A stretch of DNA of 64,000 nt from contig CANLBN010000001.1 of NCBI GenBank assembly GCA_947488935.1, positions 558,001 through 622,000 on the forward strand, given 5' to 3'. This DNA comes from an uncultured Pseudomonadales bacterium. Its GTDB lineage: Bacteria > Pseudomonadota > Gammaproteobacteria > Pseudomonadales > Cellvibrionaceae. Of this stretch, positions 41,693-52,896 are shown piece by piece. Made by a program: the position numbers and the translations under genes. The notes beneath the pieces are model-generated. The model was given only the letters and a program-made list of their open reading frames with translations, did not search any database and had not been told where the DNA came from. The stretch's first letter is position 1. Every line of letters begins with the position of its first letter.

Positions 41693-44203
41693 CTAGCTAG
41701 ACTCTAGTTCACGCAGCACAACACTGGGTGGAATCGAGACAACTTTACGGCAAGATAGCAAGCCAATGCCAGCGATAAGGCCAGCGCCTAATAATGGCCC
41801 TGCCAGCCAGAGCTCATAGTGCGGCTTTATTTGCCCATCAAAAATCAAATACTGCAAACCCAGCAATAGCGTCTCGGCACCAAATACCCCAATAATGCCT
41901 GCGATAAACCCAAGCGTGGCAAACTCCGTTGTCAGGCTGCGTAGTATTAACTGTTTACCGCTACCAAGGGCACGCAATAGCCCAGTCTCTTGTAAGCGAT
42001 TGGCCATACTGGCATTGACTGCAGCAATCAGTACCAGTACACCGCCAAATAGCACAAGCCATAGCATGAGCTCAATACCTTTACTCACTTGGTCAATAAT
42101 CGTTTTAATACGCTTAATTATTTTGCCAACTTCAATCACTGTAATCGTAGGATAGGATTTTAACAGTGTGGCAATAAGCGATCGTTTTTCATTGGGTATA
42201 AAGACACTGGTTAAAAAGTTAGCAGAGTAATCATCGAGTGCGCCGGGGCTAAATAAAAAATAAAAATTAGGCGTTAAGGCGTTCCAGTCAACGGTACGAA
42301 TGCTGGCAATCTCGGCTTTTAGCTCAAGGCCTCCAAGGCTAAAAGTCACAATATCGCCAATTGCTAGACCAATCTCAACAGCCTCTTCGGCCTCAACGGA
42401 TACACCGGGCAAGCCCGTTGAGCTTTGCCATTGATTCCACCAAACACCATCAACAATCACATTATCCGGTGCTAGTGTATCGGACCAACTCAAGTTTAAT
42501 TCCCTGCGAAGTGCGTTGGATTTTTGCTTATCCTGCTCGCTAAAATCAATGTTATTTTTAGCCGTTAAGCGACCCAATACCATAGGGTAAAGAGGGCTTG
42601 GGGATAAGTCTTGCTCGCTTATCAGGCGGTTAACATCTGCTTTTTCTGTTTGTGAAATATTCAGTAAAAAGTGATTGGGCGCGTTTTCTGGAATTTGTAG
42701 CTTCCACTCGTCAATCAAACTAGTCCTTACAGAATAAAGCACCATGAGTAACATCAGTGCGCAGGCAAAGACTAAAATTTGGGTGACGTTTTGGGTTTTA
42801 TAACGCTGTAAATTTGATAAAGCCAAGCGCCAATAACTGCCCGCATGGGAGCCTAGTTTTCCAGAGGAGTGGAGTAAGGCCCAGGCCAGTGATGCACTAA
42901 TCAGTACGATAACAATTAAGCTTGCCACAATGGTTAGGGTAATAGAGGTATCGCCACTGTATAACCAAATTAATAATACAATGGCGCCAAAACCAATTAG
43001 GCCTTTTAACCAACTGCCAATGGATTCGACAGATAGTTCGCGACGTAATACTTTTAGTGGTGAGACTTTCGGTAAATGCCACAGTGGTGGTAGTGCAAAA
43101 CAGATAATGCAGAGCAGGCCGGTCATTAAACCAATGCTGTAAGCGCTAAGCGATGCATTCACTAAATCAATATTAAATAAAGAGCTAAGGCTCGCTGCAA
43201 TAATACGCTGTAAAACTTCTCCAATAGCAATACCCACCGATGAGGCTAATATGCCTAATAGAAACACCTGAACAAAATAGAGCTGCCTGACCAAAAAGGC
43301 GCTAGCCCCTAAGCTTTTTAATAGCGCGACTTGATCAATATGCCGGTTAGAGAATTGTTGCGAAGCAATAGAGATAGCCACACTGGCTAGTAGTACGCCA
43401 ATAATCGCCGCTAGCATTAAAAATTGTGTACCCCGCTCGAGTGCTGTGCTGATATTTCTTTGGGAGTTTTTTATCGTTAAAAATTGGTAGTGGTCACCTA
43501 AATTGGGGCGTAACCACTGCTCAAAGCTTACAAGGTTGCTCTCCTCTCCCGCGAGCAGCCATTTATAAGTTACACGACTGCCTGCCTGAATCACTTCCGT
43601 GGCAGCTAGGTCAATTTCATTAATAAGTACTCGGGGGTTAAAAGCGGAAAAGCCTGTATCTGCATCGGGCTCACTAATCACAATATTGCTCGCGATAAAT
43701 TCCTTATTGCCAATAGCTAGGCTATCGCCAAGCTCAATATTCATTAGGGGTAATAGTCGTGAATCAATCCACGCCTCACCCGCTTTAGGCGTGGTAGAAG
43801 CAATGGTAGTTTCGCCCTCGGTAGCAAAAGGCACCTTGCTAATGGTCACCTTACCTCGCAATGGGTACTGATTGCCCACTGCTTTTATTGAGGCCAGTTG
43901 CATCTCATCACCGGCGAATACCATGGAGCTAAATTCGGTTACGCGGGTTTGCTGTAGAGCAAACTCTTGAGGTTTACTTGCCCATTGTGAGGGCAGATCA
44001 AAGCGGCTAGAAACTACGCGATCGGCGGCGAGATACGTATTACTTTGTCGGTTAATAGATTGGTCGAGCCTATCAGAAAAAATAGCAATAGCGCTGACAA
44101 TAGCCACTGCCAGTGCAATAGCAGCTGCAAGAATTTTTAACTCACCACTGCGCCAGTTGCGAAGCAATAATTGCCAAGATAATAAAATGCGGAGTGATTT
44201 CAT
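41693..44203 (-). CDS. ybbP: ABC transporter permease, YbbP/FtsX type
   Basis: This 836-residue inner-membrane permease has two FtsX-like modules. An N-terminal anchor (LAAAIALAVAIVSAIAIFSD) is followed by a periplasmic domain, then membrane bundles near 255-430 and a C-terminal bundle with VLFGGVLVLIAAVNASMANRLQETGLLRALGSG. The arrangement next to an ATPase gene and a divergent tesA is the conserved ybbP-ybbA-tesA locus. The substrate is unknown; the locus is thought to export lipid-related molecules. The ATPase gene lies upstream on the same strand. Confidence 0.93.
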   Translation of the reverse strand: MKSLRILLSWQLLLRNWRSGELKILAAAIALAVAIVSAIAIFSDRLDQSINRQSNTYLAADRVVSSRFDLPSQWASKPQEFALQQTRVTEFSSMVFAGDEMQLASIKAVGNQYPLRGKVTISKVPFATEGETTIASTTPKAGEAWIDSRLLPLMNIELGDSLAIGNKEFIASNIVISEPDADTGFSAFNPRVLINEIDLAATEVIQAGSRVTYKWLLAGEESNLVSFEQWLRPNLGDHYQFLTIKNSQRNISTALERGTQFLMLAAIIGVLLASVAISIASQQFSNRHIDQVALLKSLGASAFLVRQLYFVQVFLLGILASSVGIAIGEVLQRIIAASLSSLFNIDLVNASLSAYSIGLMTGLLCIICFALPPLWHLPKVSPLKVLRRELSVESIGSWLKGLIGFGAIVLLIWLYSGDTSITLTIVASLIVIVLISASLAWALLHSSGKLGSHAGSYWRLALSNLQRYKTQNVTQILVFACALMLLMVLYSVRTSLIDEWKLQIPENAPNHFLLNISQTEKADVNRLISEQDLSPSPLYPMVLGRLTAKNNIDFSEQDKQKSNALRRELNLSWSDTLAPDNVIVDGVWWNQWQSSTGLPGVSVEAEEAVEIGLAIGDIVTFSLGGLELKAEIASIRTVDWNALTPNFYFLFSPGALDDYSANFLTSVFIPNEKRSLIATLLKSYPTITVIEVGKIIKRIKTIIDQVSKGIELMLWLVLFGGVLVLIAAVNASMANRLQETGLLRALGSGKQLILRSLTTEFATLGFIAGIIGVFGAETLLLGLQYLIFDGQIKPHYELWLAGPLLGAGLIAGIGLLSCRKVVSIPPSVVLRELESS

Positions 44204-44229
44204 GACTATAAAGACACAGCCTTAAGTAA

Positions 44230-44961
44230 TTAATGGGTAAGCGTCGATTGACTCTTGTAGGCTTCAGGTGCTGTAAAATCAGGCGTGGGTGATGTATCGG
44301 AATCATTAATAATACAACCAGCCTCCAAAACAATCTGACGTCTGCAGCGATCGGCCAAACGCTGCTCATGGGTCACTAATATTAATGTTGTATTCTGCGC
44401 TTCGTTTAGCTCGAACAATAAATCGATAATAGTGGCGCCCGTGCTGGCATCCAGGTTACCCGTTGGCTCATCGGCAAATAAAATAGACGGTGTACTGGCA
44501 AAGGCACGTGCAATGGCAACGCGCTGTTGCTCGCCACCGGAGAGCTGTTTAGGGTAATGCTTGAGTCGATGCTCAAGCCCCACGCGCTCTAAATAGGTCT
44601 GTGCTTTTTGTTGGGCATTGTTAATACCGTGGAGCTCTAGTGGCAACATGACATTTTCGAGTGCATTGAGGCCGGGTAACAGCTGAAAGGATTGAAAGAC
44701 AAAACCTACATGCTTTGCACGAATAGCTGCTCGCCCTTCTTCATCCATTGTGCTTATAGTATGGTTAGCGAGAGAGATATCACCTGTGCTGGGTGTATCC
44801 AGCCCTGCTAAAATGCCTAGCAACGTAGATTTGCCAGAGCCCGATGCCCCCACAATAGCTAGGCTATCGCCCTTATCAACGGATAAATTAACCTGATCAA
44901 GAATAGTCAGTGTTCCCTCAGCTGTATTAACTGATTTTGAGACGTGGGAGACTTTGATCAT
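44230..44961 (-). CDS. ybbA: ABC transporter ATP-binding protein YbbA
   Basis: This is a LolD/MacB-type ATPase that pairs with the permease encoded 26 bases downstream. The 243-residue protein has Walker A GASGSGKST, the Q-loop in VFQSFQLLPGLNALENV, signature LSGGEQQRVAIARA, Walker B ILFADEPTGNLD and switch His in ILVTHE. It is transcribed before ybbP and away from the arylesterase gene. The 305-base gap to tesA (44962-45266) is AT-rich and I see no clear promoter or repeat in it. Confidence 0.95.
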   Translation of the reverse strand: MIKVSHVSKSVNTAEGTLTILDQVNLSVDKGDSLAIVGASGSGKSTLLGILAGLDTPSTGDISLANHTISTMDEEGRAAIRAKHVGFVFQSFQLLPGLNALENVMLPLELHGINNAQQKAQTYLERVGLEHRLKHYPKQLSGGEQQRVAIARAFASTPSILFADEPTGNLDASTGATIIDLLFELNEAQNTTLILVTHEQRLADRCRRQIVLEAGCIINDSDTSPTPDFTAPEAYKSQSTLTH

Positions 44962-45266
44962 AAAGGAATACCTGATAGTGAGGGCTACGTATTAGACTAA
45001 GCAATGATAGCAGTGAACACAAATAGACACTAAATCTATCTAATCATTCAATCACTGTTAATATCGCCATTAGACAACTATTTACGTTTTATAGATATAT
45101 TTGGTTTGACGCGCAAGCGGTGTTGTTAGCGATGGATATTTACGTTAAGTTTGCTGTCGAATTTTTATTGTTTTTCTTTTAGTTTTTATCATTTTTTATC
45201 CTATAGCTTTGCTACATATTCCGGCTATTTTATTGTTAGTATCTCCGATTTTTAAAGGCTGTTTTA

Positions 45267-45920
45267 ATGTCACTATTTACCAAGCGATTTACTATAAAAG
45301 TAATTTTTTTACTGCTGTGTACCTTTAACTATCAATATGTGGTGGCAGCGAGTAATGCAGATGAAGATAAGCCTATCATATTGGTTGTAGGTGACAGCAT
45401 TAGCGCCGCTTATGGAATAAATCTAAATGTTGGCTGGGTATCACTACTTACACAAAGACTAGCATCGGAAAATTATCCGTATCACGTTATTAATGCGAGC
45501 GTTAGTGGTAACACAAGTGCAGATGGACTCAGGCGCTTGCCCAACTTATTAAAAGAGTATAAGCCTGCTATCGTTGTTATCGAACTAGGTGGTAATGATG
45601 GGCTTAGGGGCTACCCTGTAAAGCTAATGAAAAAAAACCTCCAAGAAATGATTGATTTAAGCCAAGGCAGTCAAGCTAAGGTTTTATTGGCTGGTATTGA
45701 AATACCGCCTAATTATGGGTCGCGTTATACCGCACTATTTAGAAAAGCCTTTCAAGAGCTTGAGCAGGCTAACCCAAGCGTTCAGTATGATCCTTTTATA
45801 TTAGAGGCCATTGCGACAAGACCCGAGCTAATGCAAAGCGATGGTATTCATCCAACGGCTGTTGCTCAACCACAATTGCTTGAAAATATTTGGGATGATT
45901 TATTGCCTTTGCTAAAGTAA
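45267..45920 (+). CDS. tesA: Arylesterase / lysophospholipase L1-like (TesA)
   Basis: This is a periplasmic SGNH hydrolase acting on esters, thioesters and lysophospholipids. The 217-residue protein has an N-terminal signal segment (VIFLLLCTFNYQYVVAA), the nucleophile Ser44 in VVGDSISAAYG, the oxyanion Gly/Asn blocks NASVSGNTSADG and ELGGNDGLRGYP, and the Asp/His pair in SDGIHPT near the C-terminus. It is divergent from ybbA-ybbP, as usual. Confidence 0.94.
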   Translation: MSLFTKRFTIKVIFLLLCTFNYQYVVAASNADEDKPIILVVGDSISAAYGINLNVGWVSLLTQRLASENYPYHVINASVSGNTSADGLRRLPNLLKEYKPAIVVIELGGNDGLRGYPVKLMKKNLQEMIDLSQGSQAKVLLAGIEIPPNYGSRYTALFRKAFQELEQANPSVQYDPFILEAIATRPELMQSDGIHPTAVAQPQLLENIWDDLLPLLK

Positions 45921-45991
45921 GTAACATCATAACGCTATGCAATACTAAGAGAGATTCTCTAACCTAAGCAAGCATTTGGTGTAGGGGCTCA

Positions 45992-46423
45992 TTAAGACTC
46001 GGTAACATTGGTTGAGGTTTTATCAGCCTCTGGCTCATCAAATTGCTCGTACCCTTTGCCGGTAATTGGGAGATTTTCTATCTGCTTGATACGAACAATA
46101 TGTTCAATTCTAAAAATCATATCACCTGTATTTTCTTTATCCTTATAGGTGTGAAATAAATCATCATCGCCCCAATAGACGATATCCTGTAAGTGGATAA
46201 AACCGATTTTTATTGTAGAGTTTGCAATGCTTTTATATAAATCTTGGGATACACTGCCGTAGTAGTAATAGGATTCTAGGTCGTCATCTTCTGCGGGGAC
46301 ATTAAATTGTCCAAAAACCCAAATACGTTCGCCATCAAAATTAGAGCTTATTGCCTCGGCTTCGCTCTCGAGGTTACAGCCACCCAGTACTAAAATTAAA
46401 CTAATCAATAAAATATTCTTCAT
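45992..46423 (-). CDS. Small hypothetical lipoprotein
   Basis: The 143-residue protein has a lipoprotein signal peptide (ILLISLILVLGGC with the lipidated Cys at 16). A short soluble domain rich in Asp/Tyr follows, including ESYYYYGSVSQDLY and IVYWGDDDLFHTYKD. I do not recognise a family. The residue after the Cys is Asn, so retention at the inner membrane by the +2 rule is not indicated and it probably goes to the outer membrane. It lies alone between tesA (convergent) and the flavoprotein pair. Confidence 0.6.
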   Translation of the reverse strand: MKNILLISLILVLGGCNLESEAEAISSNFDGERIWVFGQFNVPAEDDDLESYYYYGSVSQDLYKSIANSTIKIGFIHLQDIVYWGDDDLFHTYKDKENTGDMIFRIEHIVRIKQIENLPITGKGYEQFDEPEADKTSTNVTES

Positions 46424-46467
46424 ACCACTCTCCTTTGTATGTTGCCAAAATTTTATATCTCTTTTAA

Positions 46468-48123
46468 TCAGCTCTTACTCGATGCACCAACCATATCAAG
46501 CGCAACGGCTTCTGCGACTTTAATACCATCGATACCCGCCGATAAAATGCCACCGGCATAACCTGCGCCCTCTCCTGCGGGGTACAGACCTTTGGTATTA
46601 ATATTTTGAAAACTTTTGTCTCTTTTTATAGAAATGGGTGATGAGGTGCGCGTTTCAATACCGGTTAAAATAGCATCACTAAATGCAAAGCCTTTTATCT
46701 TTTTTTCAAAAGCGGGTATTGCTTCGCGGATTGCCTCGATGGCAAATGCAGGTAATGCTTTGGATAAATCACCTAAAGTGATTCCTGGTTTATAGGAGGG
46801 GCTAACGCTGCCCAATTGCTTGGAGGGTTTGTTTTGTAAAAAATCACCGACTAATTGCGCTGGCGCGTTGTAATTCTCCCCACCTAATTGATAGGCAAGC
46901 GATTCTAGGTCGCGTTGTAAATCAATACCCGCAAGTGGATGCTGTGGGTAATCTTCTTCCGGTGAAATGCCCACAACAATGGCTGCATTGGCATTGCGTT
47001 CGTTGCGAGAGTACTGAGACATGCCATTAGTGACGACTCGTTTTTCTTCGGAGGTTGCAGCAACAACAGTACCGCCTGGACACATACAAAAACTATAAAC
47101 GCTGCGGCCGTTTTTACAGTGATGCACCAGTTTATAATCGGCGGCGCCTAAAATAGGATGGCCTGCTTCTTCGCCAAAGCGTGCTTTATCAATAGAAGAC
47201 TGGGGGTGCTCGATACGAAAGCCAATAGAAAATGGTTTTGGCTCTACGTAGATTCCCTCGTCGAATAACATTTGGAAGGTATCGCGAGCACTATGACCAA
47301 TGGCCAAAATAATATGATGGCTTTTTAATACTTTGTCATTCTCTAGTACGACACCGGTTATTTTTCCTTCGTAGAGATTGTCAGTAATTACTTCACGCTG
47401 AATTTTTTTTACTTTCTGCCCAAAGCGAATTTCGCCACCCAAGCGTGTAATTTCGGCACGAATATTTTCAACCATTTTTACCAGCTTAAATGTGCCAATA
47501 TGTGGTTTGCTTACATATAAAATTTCGTTGGGTGCACCGGCTTTAACAAATTCTGTTAGCACTTTTCGGCCTAAATGATTTTTATCTTTAACTTGACTCC
47601 ATAATTTACCGTCGGAGAAAGTACCCGCCCCGCCTTCGCCAAATTGTACGTTAGACTCCGTATGTAAATTGCGCTTACGCCATAAATCCCAAGTGTCTTT
47701 CGTGCGCTGCCGTACATCTTGCCCACGCTCCAACACAATGGGCTTTAAACCCATTTGAGCTAATACGAGTGCAGCTAAAATACCACAGGGGCCAAAGCCA
47801 ATAACAATAGGTCGCTGTTGGTTTTTTTGAGGGAAGTTATCGGGTGCTTTAGCAACAAATTTATAAGAGGTGTCTGGGCTTTTTTTAATAGACGTATCTT
47901 GATAGAACTTCTCTAAAACGCGTTGCTCACAATTATTAGCCAGCTTAATATCTAATTGATAAATTAAAAAAATATGTGTTTTTTTACGTGCATCATAACT
48001 ACGTTTAAAAACATTTATAGTTAGTAAATCGGTTTTATTAATCTGTAAACGCTCAACAACGGCAGATGTTAAATCATCATCGCTATGATTAAGTGGTAGT
48101 TTGATGTCATTGAGTCGTAGCAT
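46468..48123 (-). CDS. FAD-dependent oxidoreductase (COG2509-like)
   Basis: The 551-residue flavoprotein has an N-terminal domain of about 95 residues, then the dinucleotide-binding loop VIGFGPCGILAALVLAQMG and LERG. It continues with VQFGEGGAGTFSDGKLW, the ILAIGHSARDTFQMLF motif and CPGGTVVAATS. The closing GEGAGYAGGILSAGIDGIKVAEA is the FAD-binding end of this uncharacterised dehydrogenase family. The substrate is unknown. It lies 21 bases downstream of a second flavoprotein gene on the same strand. Confidence 0.88.
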   Translation of the reverse strand: MLRLNDIKLPLNHSDDDLTSAVVERLQINKTDLLTINVFKRSYDARKKTHIFLIYQLDIKLANNCEQRVLEKFYQDTSIKKSPDTSYKFVAKAPDNFPQKNQQRPIVIGFGPCGILAALVLAQMGLKPIVLERGQDVRQRTKDTWDLWRKRNLHTESNVQFGEGGAGTFSDGKLWSQVKDKNHLGRKVLTEFVKAGAPNEILYVSKPHIGTFKLVKMVENIRAEITRLGGEIRFGQKVKKIQREVITDNLYEGKITGVVLENDKVLKSHHIILAIGHSARDTFQMLFDEGIYVEPKPFSIGFRIEHPQSSIDKARFGEEAGHPILGAADYKLVHHCKNGRSVYSFCMCPGGTVVAATSEEKRVVTNGMSQYSRNERNANAAIVVGISPEEDYPQHPLAGIDLQRDLESLAYQLGGENYNAPAQLVGDFLQNKPSKQLGSVSPSYKPGITLGDLSKALPAFAIEAIREAIPAFEKKIKGFAFSDAILTGIETRTSSPISIKRDKSFQNINTKGLYPAGEGAGYAGGILSAGIDGIKVAEAVALDMVGASSKS

Positions 48124-48144
48124 AAAAATAATATCTTTTTAAAA

Positions 48145-49422
48145 TTAAACGGCAATTCCGGCACTATAACCCGAAGACCATGCCCATTGAAAATTATAAC
48201 CACCTAAATGGCCAGTGACATCAAGTACTTCACCAATAAAGAATAACCCTTTTTGGTTTTTTACCTCCATAGTTTTAGAGCTGATCTCGTTGGTGCTTAT
48301 GCCCCCCAGCGTCACTTCTGCTGTGCGGTAACCTTCGGTTGCAGAAGGTTTTATTTTCCAGCGGTTAAGTTGTGAGCCAATGTCCGTGAGTGTTTTATCG
48401 TTGAGTTCTGCAAGGGGTTTATCCTCTAGTGTTGACCACCATAGCTTAATGATTTCATTAGCAAAGGCTTTAGGAAGTTGTTGCTGTAATATGGTTTTAA
48501 ACTTTGTACGCCCCTGTTTATTTTTGTAATCAATTAGCCAGCCGGTGGCATTAAGTTCTGGTAGTAAATCAATAACAATAGTGTCGCCGGGGCACCAGTA
48601 ATTTGATATTTGTAATATTGCTGGGCCACTAATACCACGGTGGGTAAAGAGCATGCTCTCGCTAAAGTTTGGGATATATTGATGAGGGCCAGGTTTAAAA
48701 AAGTGTTGCTCTTTATTTTTTGTATTTTGCTCGCAAGTTGCACTGATAGGGATAGATAAGCCCGAGAGATTTTCGCATAAGGTTTTTAGGTTATCGCTAA
48801 ACATAAAAGGTACAAGCCCTGCTTGGCGGTTGGTTACGTTCAAGCCAAATTGCTTGGCGAGCGTGTAGCCAAAATCACTACCACCTAAGGTTGGAATGGA
48901 GAGCGCACCGGTAGCGATAACCAGCGAATGGCAAGAATAGTCGAGAGGCTTATCCTGATGTGTGGTCTCTAATAAGTAATTTGAGTCTTGGTCTTTTTTT
49001 ATATTATCAATATTGCAGTGGGTTTTTATAGTTACTTTTTCATCACTACACTCTTTAATAAGCATATTCAAAATATCTTTAGCCGAGTGCTTACAAAATA
49101 ATTGTGTGTGCTTTCTCTCTTCGTATTCAATATGGTGTTTGTCGACGAGTGCGATAAAATCCCATTGGCTATAGCGCTTAAGTGCAGCTTTAAAAAAGTG
49201 TGGGTTCGCCGAGATAAAATGCTCGGGCTCAATGGTATAGTTGGTAAAATTACAACGGCCACCACCGGACATTAATATTTTTTTACCGACTTTATTACTC
49301 TTTTCAAGTACTAGCACGCGCTTGCCTCGACCGGCTGCGACAGAAGCACAAAATAAACCTGCGGCACCTGCACCTACTACAATGACGTCATAGTTTTTTA
49401 CTTCGTTTGCATGTGCAGGCAA
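48145..49422 (-). CDS. NAD(P)/FAD-dependent oxidoreductase, YhiN/BaiN family
   Basis: The 425-residue flavoprotein opens with VIVVGAGAAGLFCASVAAGRGKRVLVLEK and SGGGRCNFTN, both diagnostic of the HI0933/YhiN family. It ends with FIGEVLDVTGHLGGYNFQWAWSSGYSAG. The active reaction of the bacterial family is not settled (some anaerobes use it on bile acids). It is separated by 21 bases from the next flavoprotein gene, suggesting one operon. The start ATG is preceded by a weak Shine-Dalgarno. Confidence 0.92.
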   Translation of the reverse strand: MPAHANEVKNYDVIVVGAGAAGLFCASVAAGRGKRVLVLEKSNKVGKKILMSGGGRCNFTNYTIEPEHFISANPHFFKAALKRYSQWDFIALVDKHHIEYEERKHTQLFCKHSAKDILNMLIKECSDEKVTIKTHCNIDNIKKDQDSNYLLETTHQDKPLDYSCHSLVIATGALSIPTLGGSDFGYTLAKQFGLNVTNRQAGLVPFMFSDNLKTLCENLSGLSIPISATCEQNTKNKEQHFFKPGPHQYIPNFSESMLFTHRGISGPAILQISNYWCPGDTIVIDLLPELNATGWLIDYKNKQGRTKFKTILQQQLPKAFANEIIKLWWSTLEDKPLAELNDKTLTDIGSQLNRWKIKPSATEGYRTAEVTLGGISTNEISSKTMEVKNQKGLFFIGEVLDVTGHLGGYNFQWAWSSGYSAGIAV

Positions 49423-49475
49423 TAGTTTGTCTCGTAGTTTTAAATAGTTAATTAAGTGCTTTATCGCGCCAAAAT

Positions 49476-50840
49476 TTAGCGCCGTTGATTATGTACTTTG
49501 ACAGATTGACCACGGCCTATTGCATAGTAAATAAAACCCTTTTCTTGCATGCGTTCAGGATTATATAAGTTGCGTCCATCAAAAATTACACTCGCAGCTA
49601 GTGCATTTTTTATTTCATCAAAGTCTGGCGCCTTGAAATTTTGCCACTCGGTACAAATGACAAGTGCATTGGCATTTTTGAGGGCAGCTTCTTTTGTGCC
49701 GACTAACTGTAGGTCATCACGTGAGCCGTAAATACGTTGGCACTCGTCCATAGCTTCGGGATCGAAAGCCTGTACCTTGGCGCCATGGGCCCATAGTGCT
49801 TCCATTAAATCGCGGCTAGAGGCTTCACGCATATCGTCGGTTTTTGGTTTAAAGGATAAGCCCCAGAGCGCGAAGATTTTGCCTTTGAGGCTTTCTTTAT
49901 TAATTTTACAAAAATGCCTTTCAATGTGGCTGAATAGTTTTTGTTTTTGTTGATAATTAACGGCTTCGACGGCCTTTAAAATCTTGGAGTCATAGCCTAT
50001 TTGCTCAGAAGTTTTAATGAGGGCTTGTACATCCTTAGGGAAGCACGAACCACCATAGCCACAACCTGGGTAGATAAAGTGGTAGCCAATACGCTCATCG
50101 GAGCCAATGCCTTGGCGTACCATTTCTATATCGGCGCCTAACTCTTCAGCAAGATTTGACATCTCATTCATAAAGCTAATTTTAGTGGCAAGCATACAGT
50201 TAGCTGCGTATTTAGTGAGCTCGGCACTACGAGTATCCATAAAAATAAGCCGATCGTGATTACGATTAAAAGGCTCATAGAGTTCACGCATAACCACTCT
50301 TACGTGTTCGTTATCAGTACCAATAACAATACGGTCTGGTCTTAGGCAATCGCTTACGGCAGCCCCTTCCTTTAAAAACTCTGGGTTAGAGACAACATGA
50401 AAAGCGAGGTTGGAGCTGCGAGAATCCAAAACCTCTTTTACTTTTGCGCCTACTTTATCTGCGGTACCTACGGGTACGGTAGATTTATTAATGACGATTG
50501 CCTCTCGCGTCATATGGTTTGCAATCGTTTCGGCAACAGCCAGTACATATTTTAAATCGGCTGACCCGTCTTCATCGGGTGGAGTACCAACAGCAATAAA
50601 GTGGACATCACCGAACTCAATGCCTACCTTGGCGTCCGTTGTAAAATGGATGCGCCCAGCGGCATAGTTTTCTTTAACAAGCGGCTCAAGGCCTGGCTCG
50701 TAAATGGGGATATGCCCTTCTTTTAAACGATCGATTTTATCTTGATCAATATCGACACAGTAAACCTCATGACCCACACCAGAGAGTACAGCAGCTTGTA
50801 CAAGGCCAACATAGCCAATACCAAAAACCGTGACTTTCAT
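49476..50840 (-). CDS. ugd: UDP-glucose 6-dehydrogenase
   Basis: The enzyme oxidises UDP-glucose to UDP-glucuronate, a precursor for envelope polysaccharides. The 454-residue protein has the NAD loop [34 protein letters not shown], the active-site Cys in [18 protein letters not shown], and the dimer/UDP domain with [18 protein letters not shown]. It stands alone between the flavoprotein genes and hemB. No polysaccharide cluster is visible nearby. Confidence 0.96.
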   Translation of the reverse strand: MKVTVFGIGYVGLVQAAVLSGVGHEVYCVDIDQDKIDRLKEGHIPIYEPGLEPLVKENYAAGRIHFTTDAKVGIEFGDVHFIAVGTPPDEDGSADLKYVLAVAETIANHMTREAIVINKSTVPVGTADKVGAKVKEVLDSRSSNLAFHVVSNPEFLKEGAAVSDCLRPDRIVIGTDNEHVRVVMRELYEPFNRNHDRLIFMDTRSAELTKYAANCMLATKISFMNEMSNLAEELGADIEMVRQGIGSDERIGYHFIYPGCGYGGSCFPKDVQALIKTSEQIGYDSKILKAVEAVNYQQKQKLFSHIERHFCKINKESLKGKIFALWGLSFKPKTDDMREASSRDLMEALWAHGAKVQAFDPEAMDECQRIYGSRDDLQLVGTKEAALKNANALVICTEWQNFKAPDFDEIKNALAASVIFDGRNLYNPERMQEKGFIYYAIGRGQSVKVHNQRR

Positions 50841-52171
<1,331 letters not shown>

Positions 52172-52216
52172 TTTTTTGGGTGTATAGCTGGGCTTATAGA
52201 GCCTTATCATCTGGCT

Positions 52217-52245
52217 TTGTAATCCCGATTGTTGGCAATTATACT
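52217..52245 (+). promoter_or_regulatory. Predicted sigma70 promoter of ridA
   Basis: TTGTAA (52217-52222), a 17-base spacer and TATACT (52240-52245) lie 48 bases before the ridA ATG. Confidence 0.55.
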
Positions 52246-52246
52246 C

Positions 52247-52270
52247 GTAGCTCCTTAAGCTACTCTTTTT
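52247..52270 (+). terminator. Short terminator-like hairpin between hemB and ridA
   Basis: GTAGCT and AGCTAC pair around a five-base loop and are followed by TCTTTTT. It starts where ridA transcripts should begin, so it probably ends hemB read-through. Confidence 0.5.
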
Positions 52271-52292
52271 AATTATTAATGTGATAAAAATT

Positions 52293-52676
52293 ATGACAAA
52301 TAAAGCGATTATTTCTACCGATAAAGCGCCAGAGGCGATTGGTACTTATTCTCAAGCCGTTAAAACTAGTAATACTGTCTATATCTCTGGCCAGATACCT
52401 TTAGAGCCCAGCTCCATGGTAATGGTCGAAGGTGGGTTTGAGGCACAAACCCATCAAGTATTTAAAAACTTACAGGCAGTATGTGAGGCAGCAGACGGCA
52501 GTTTAGCCGATATCGTCAAGTTAAATTTATTTTTAACTGACCTGAGTAATTTTGCGACAGTTAACGAAGTAATGGCACAGTATTTTGATGCGCCTTATCC
52601 AGCACGCGCTGCTGTAGGTATCAACGAGTTACCAAAAGGCGCATTGATAGAAGCTGATGCGATTATGGTTCTTTAA
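52293..52676 (+). CDS. ridA: RidA-family enamine/imine deaminase
   Basis: RidA hydrolyses reactive 2-aminoacrylate and related enamines. From the ATG at 52293 the protein has 127 residues, as in E. coli. It shows [39 protein letters not shown] (here AVCEAADGS) and the C-terminal [25 protein letters not shown] with the conserved Arg and Glu. The track frame reaches a GTG at 52281, which is less likely. A terminator-like repeat follows. Confidence 0.93.
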   Translation: MTNKAIISTDKAPEAIGTYSQAVKTSNTVYISGQIPLEPSSMVMVEGGFEAQTHQVFKNLQAVCEAADGSLADIVKLNLFLTDLSNFATVNEVMAQYFDAPYPARAAVGINELPKGALIEADAIMVL

Positions 52677-52691
52677 ATTAAACACGGGTTT

Positions 52692-52728
52692 ATATTTATG
52701 CAGCGATTGTAATTTGCTGCATAAATAT
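52692..52728. terminator. Inverted repeat after ridA
   Basis: Perfect 13-base arms ATATTTATGCAGC/GCTGCATAAATAT around an 11-base loop, 15 bases after the ridA stop. It likely acts as a terminator despite a weak T-tract. Confidence 0.6.
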
Positions 52729-52896
52729 TTACTTATTCTAATTAAGATTATTTACTTTCATAGATCTAACGCACTTCCCTTTTTTGTAAATGATTAGGGC
52801 GTATGCGCTATAAGCCTCGTTATACTTATTGTATTCATTTAAAAACGTTACAATACTTTTATTAAAATAACGCCCTATTAGCTTCATGGAGAAATC

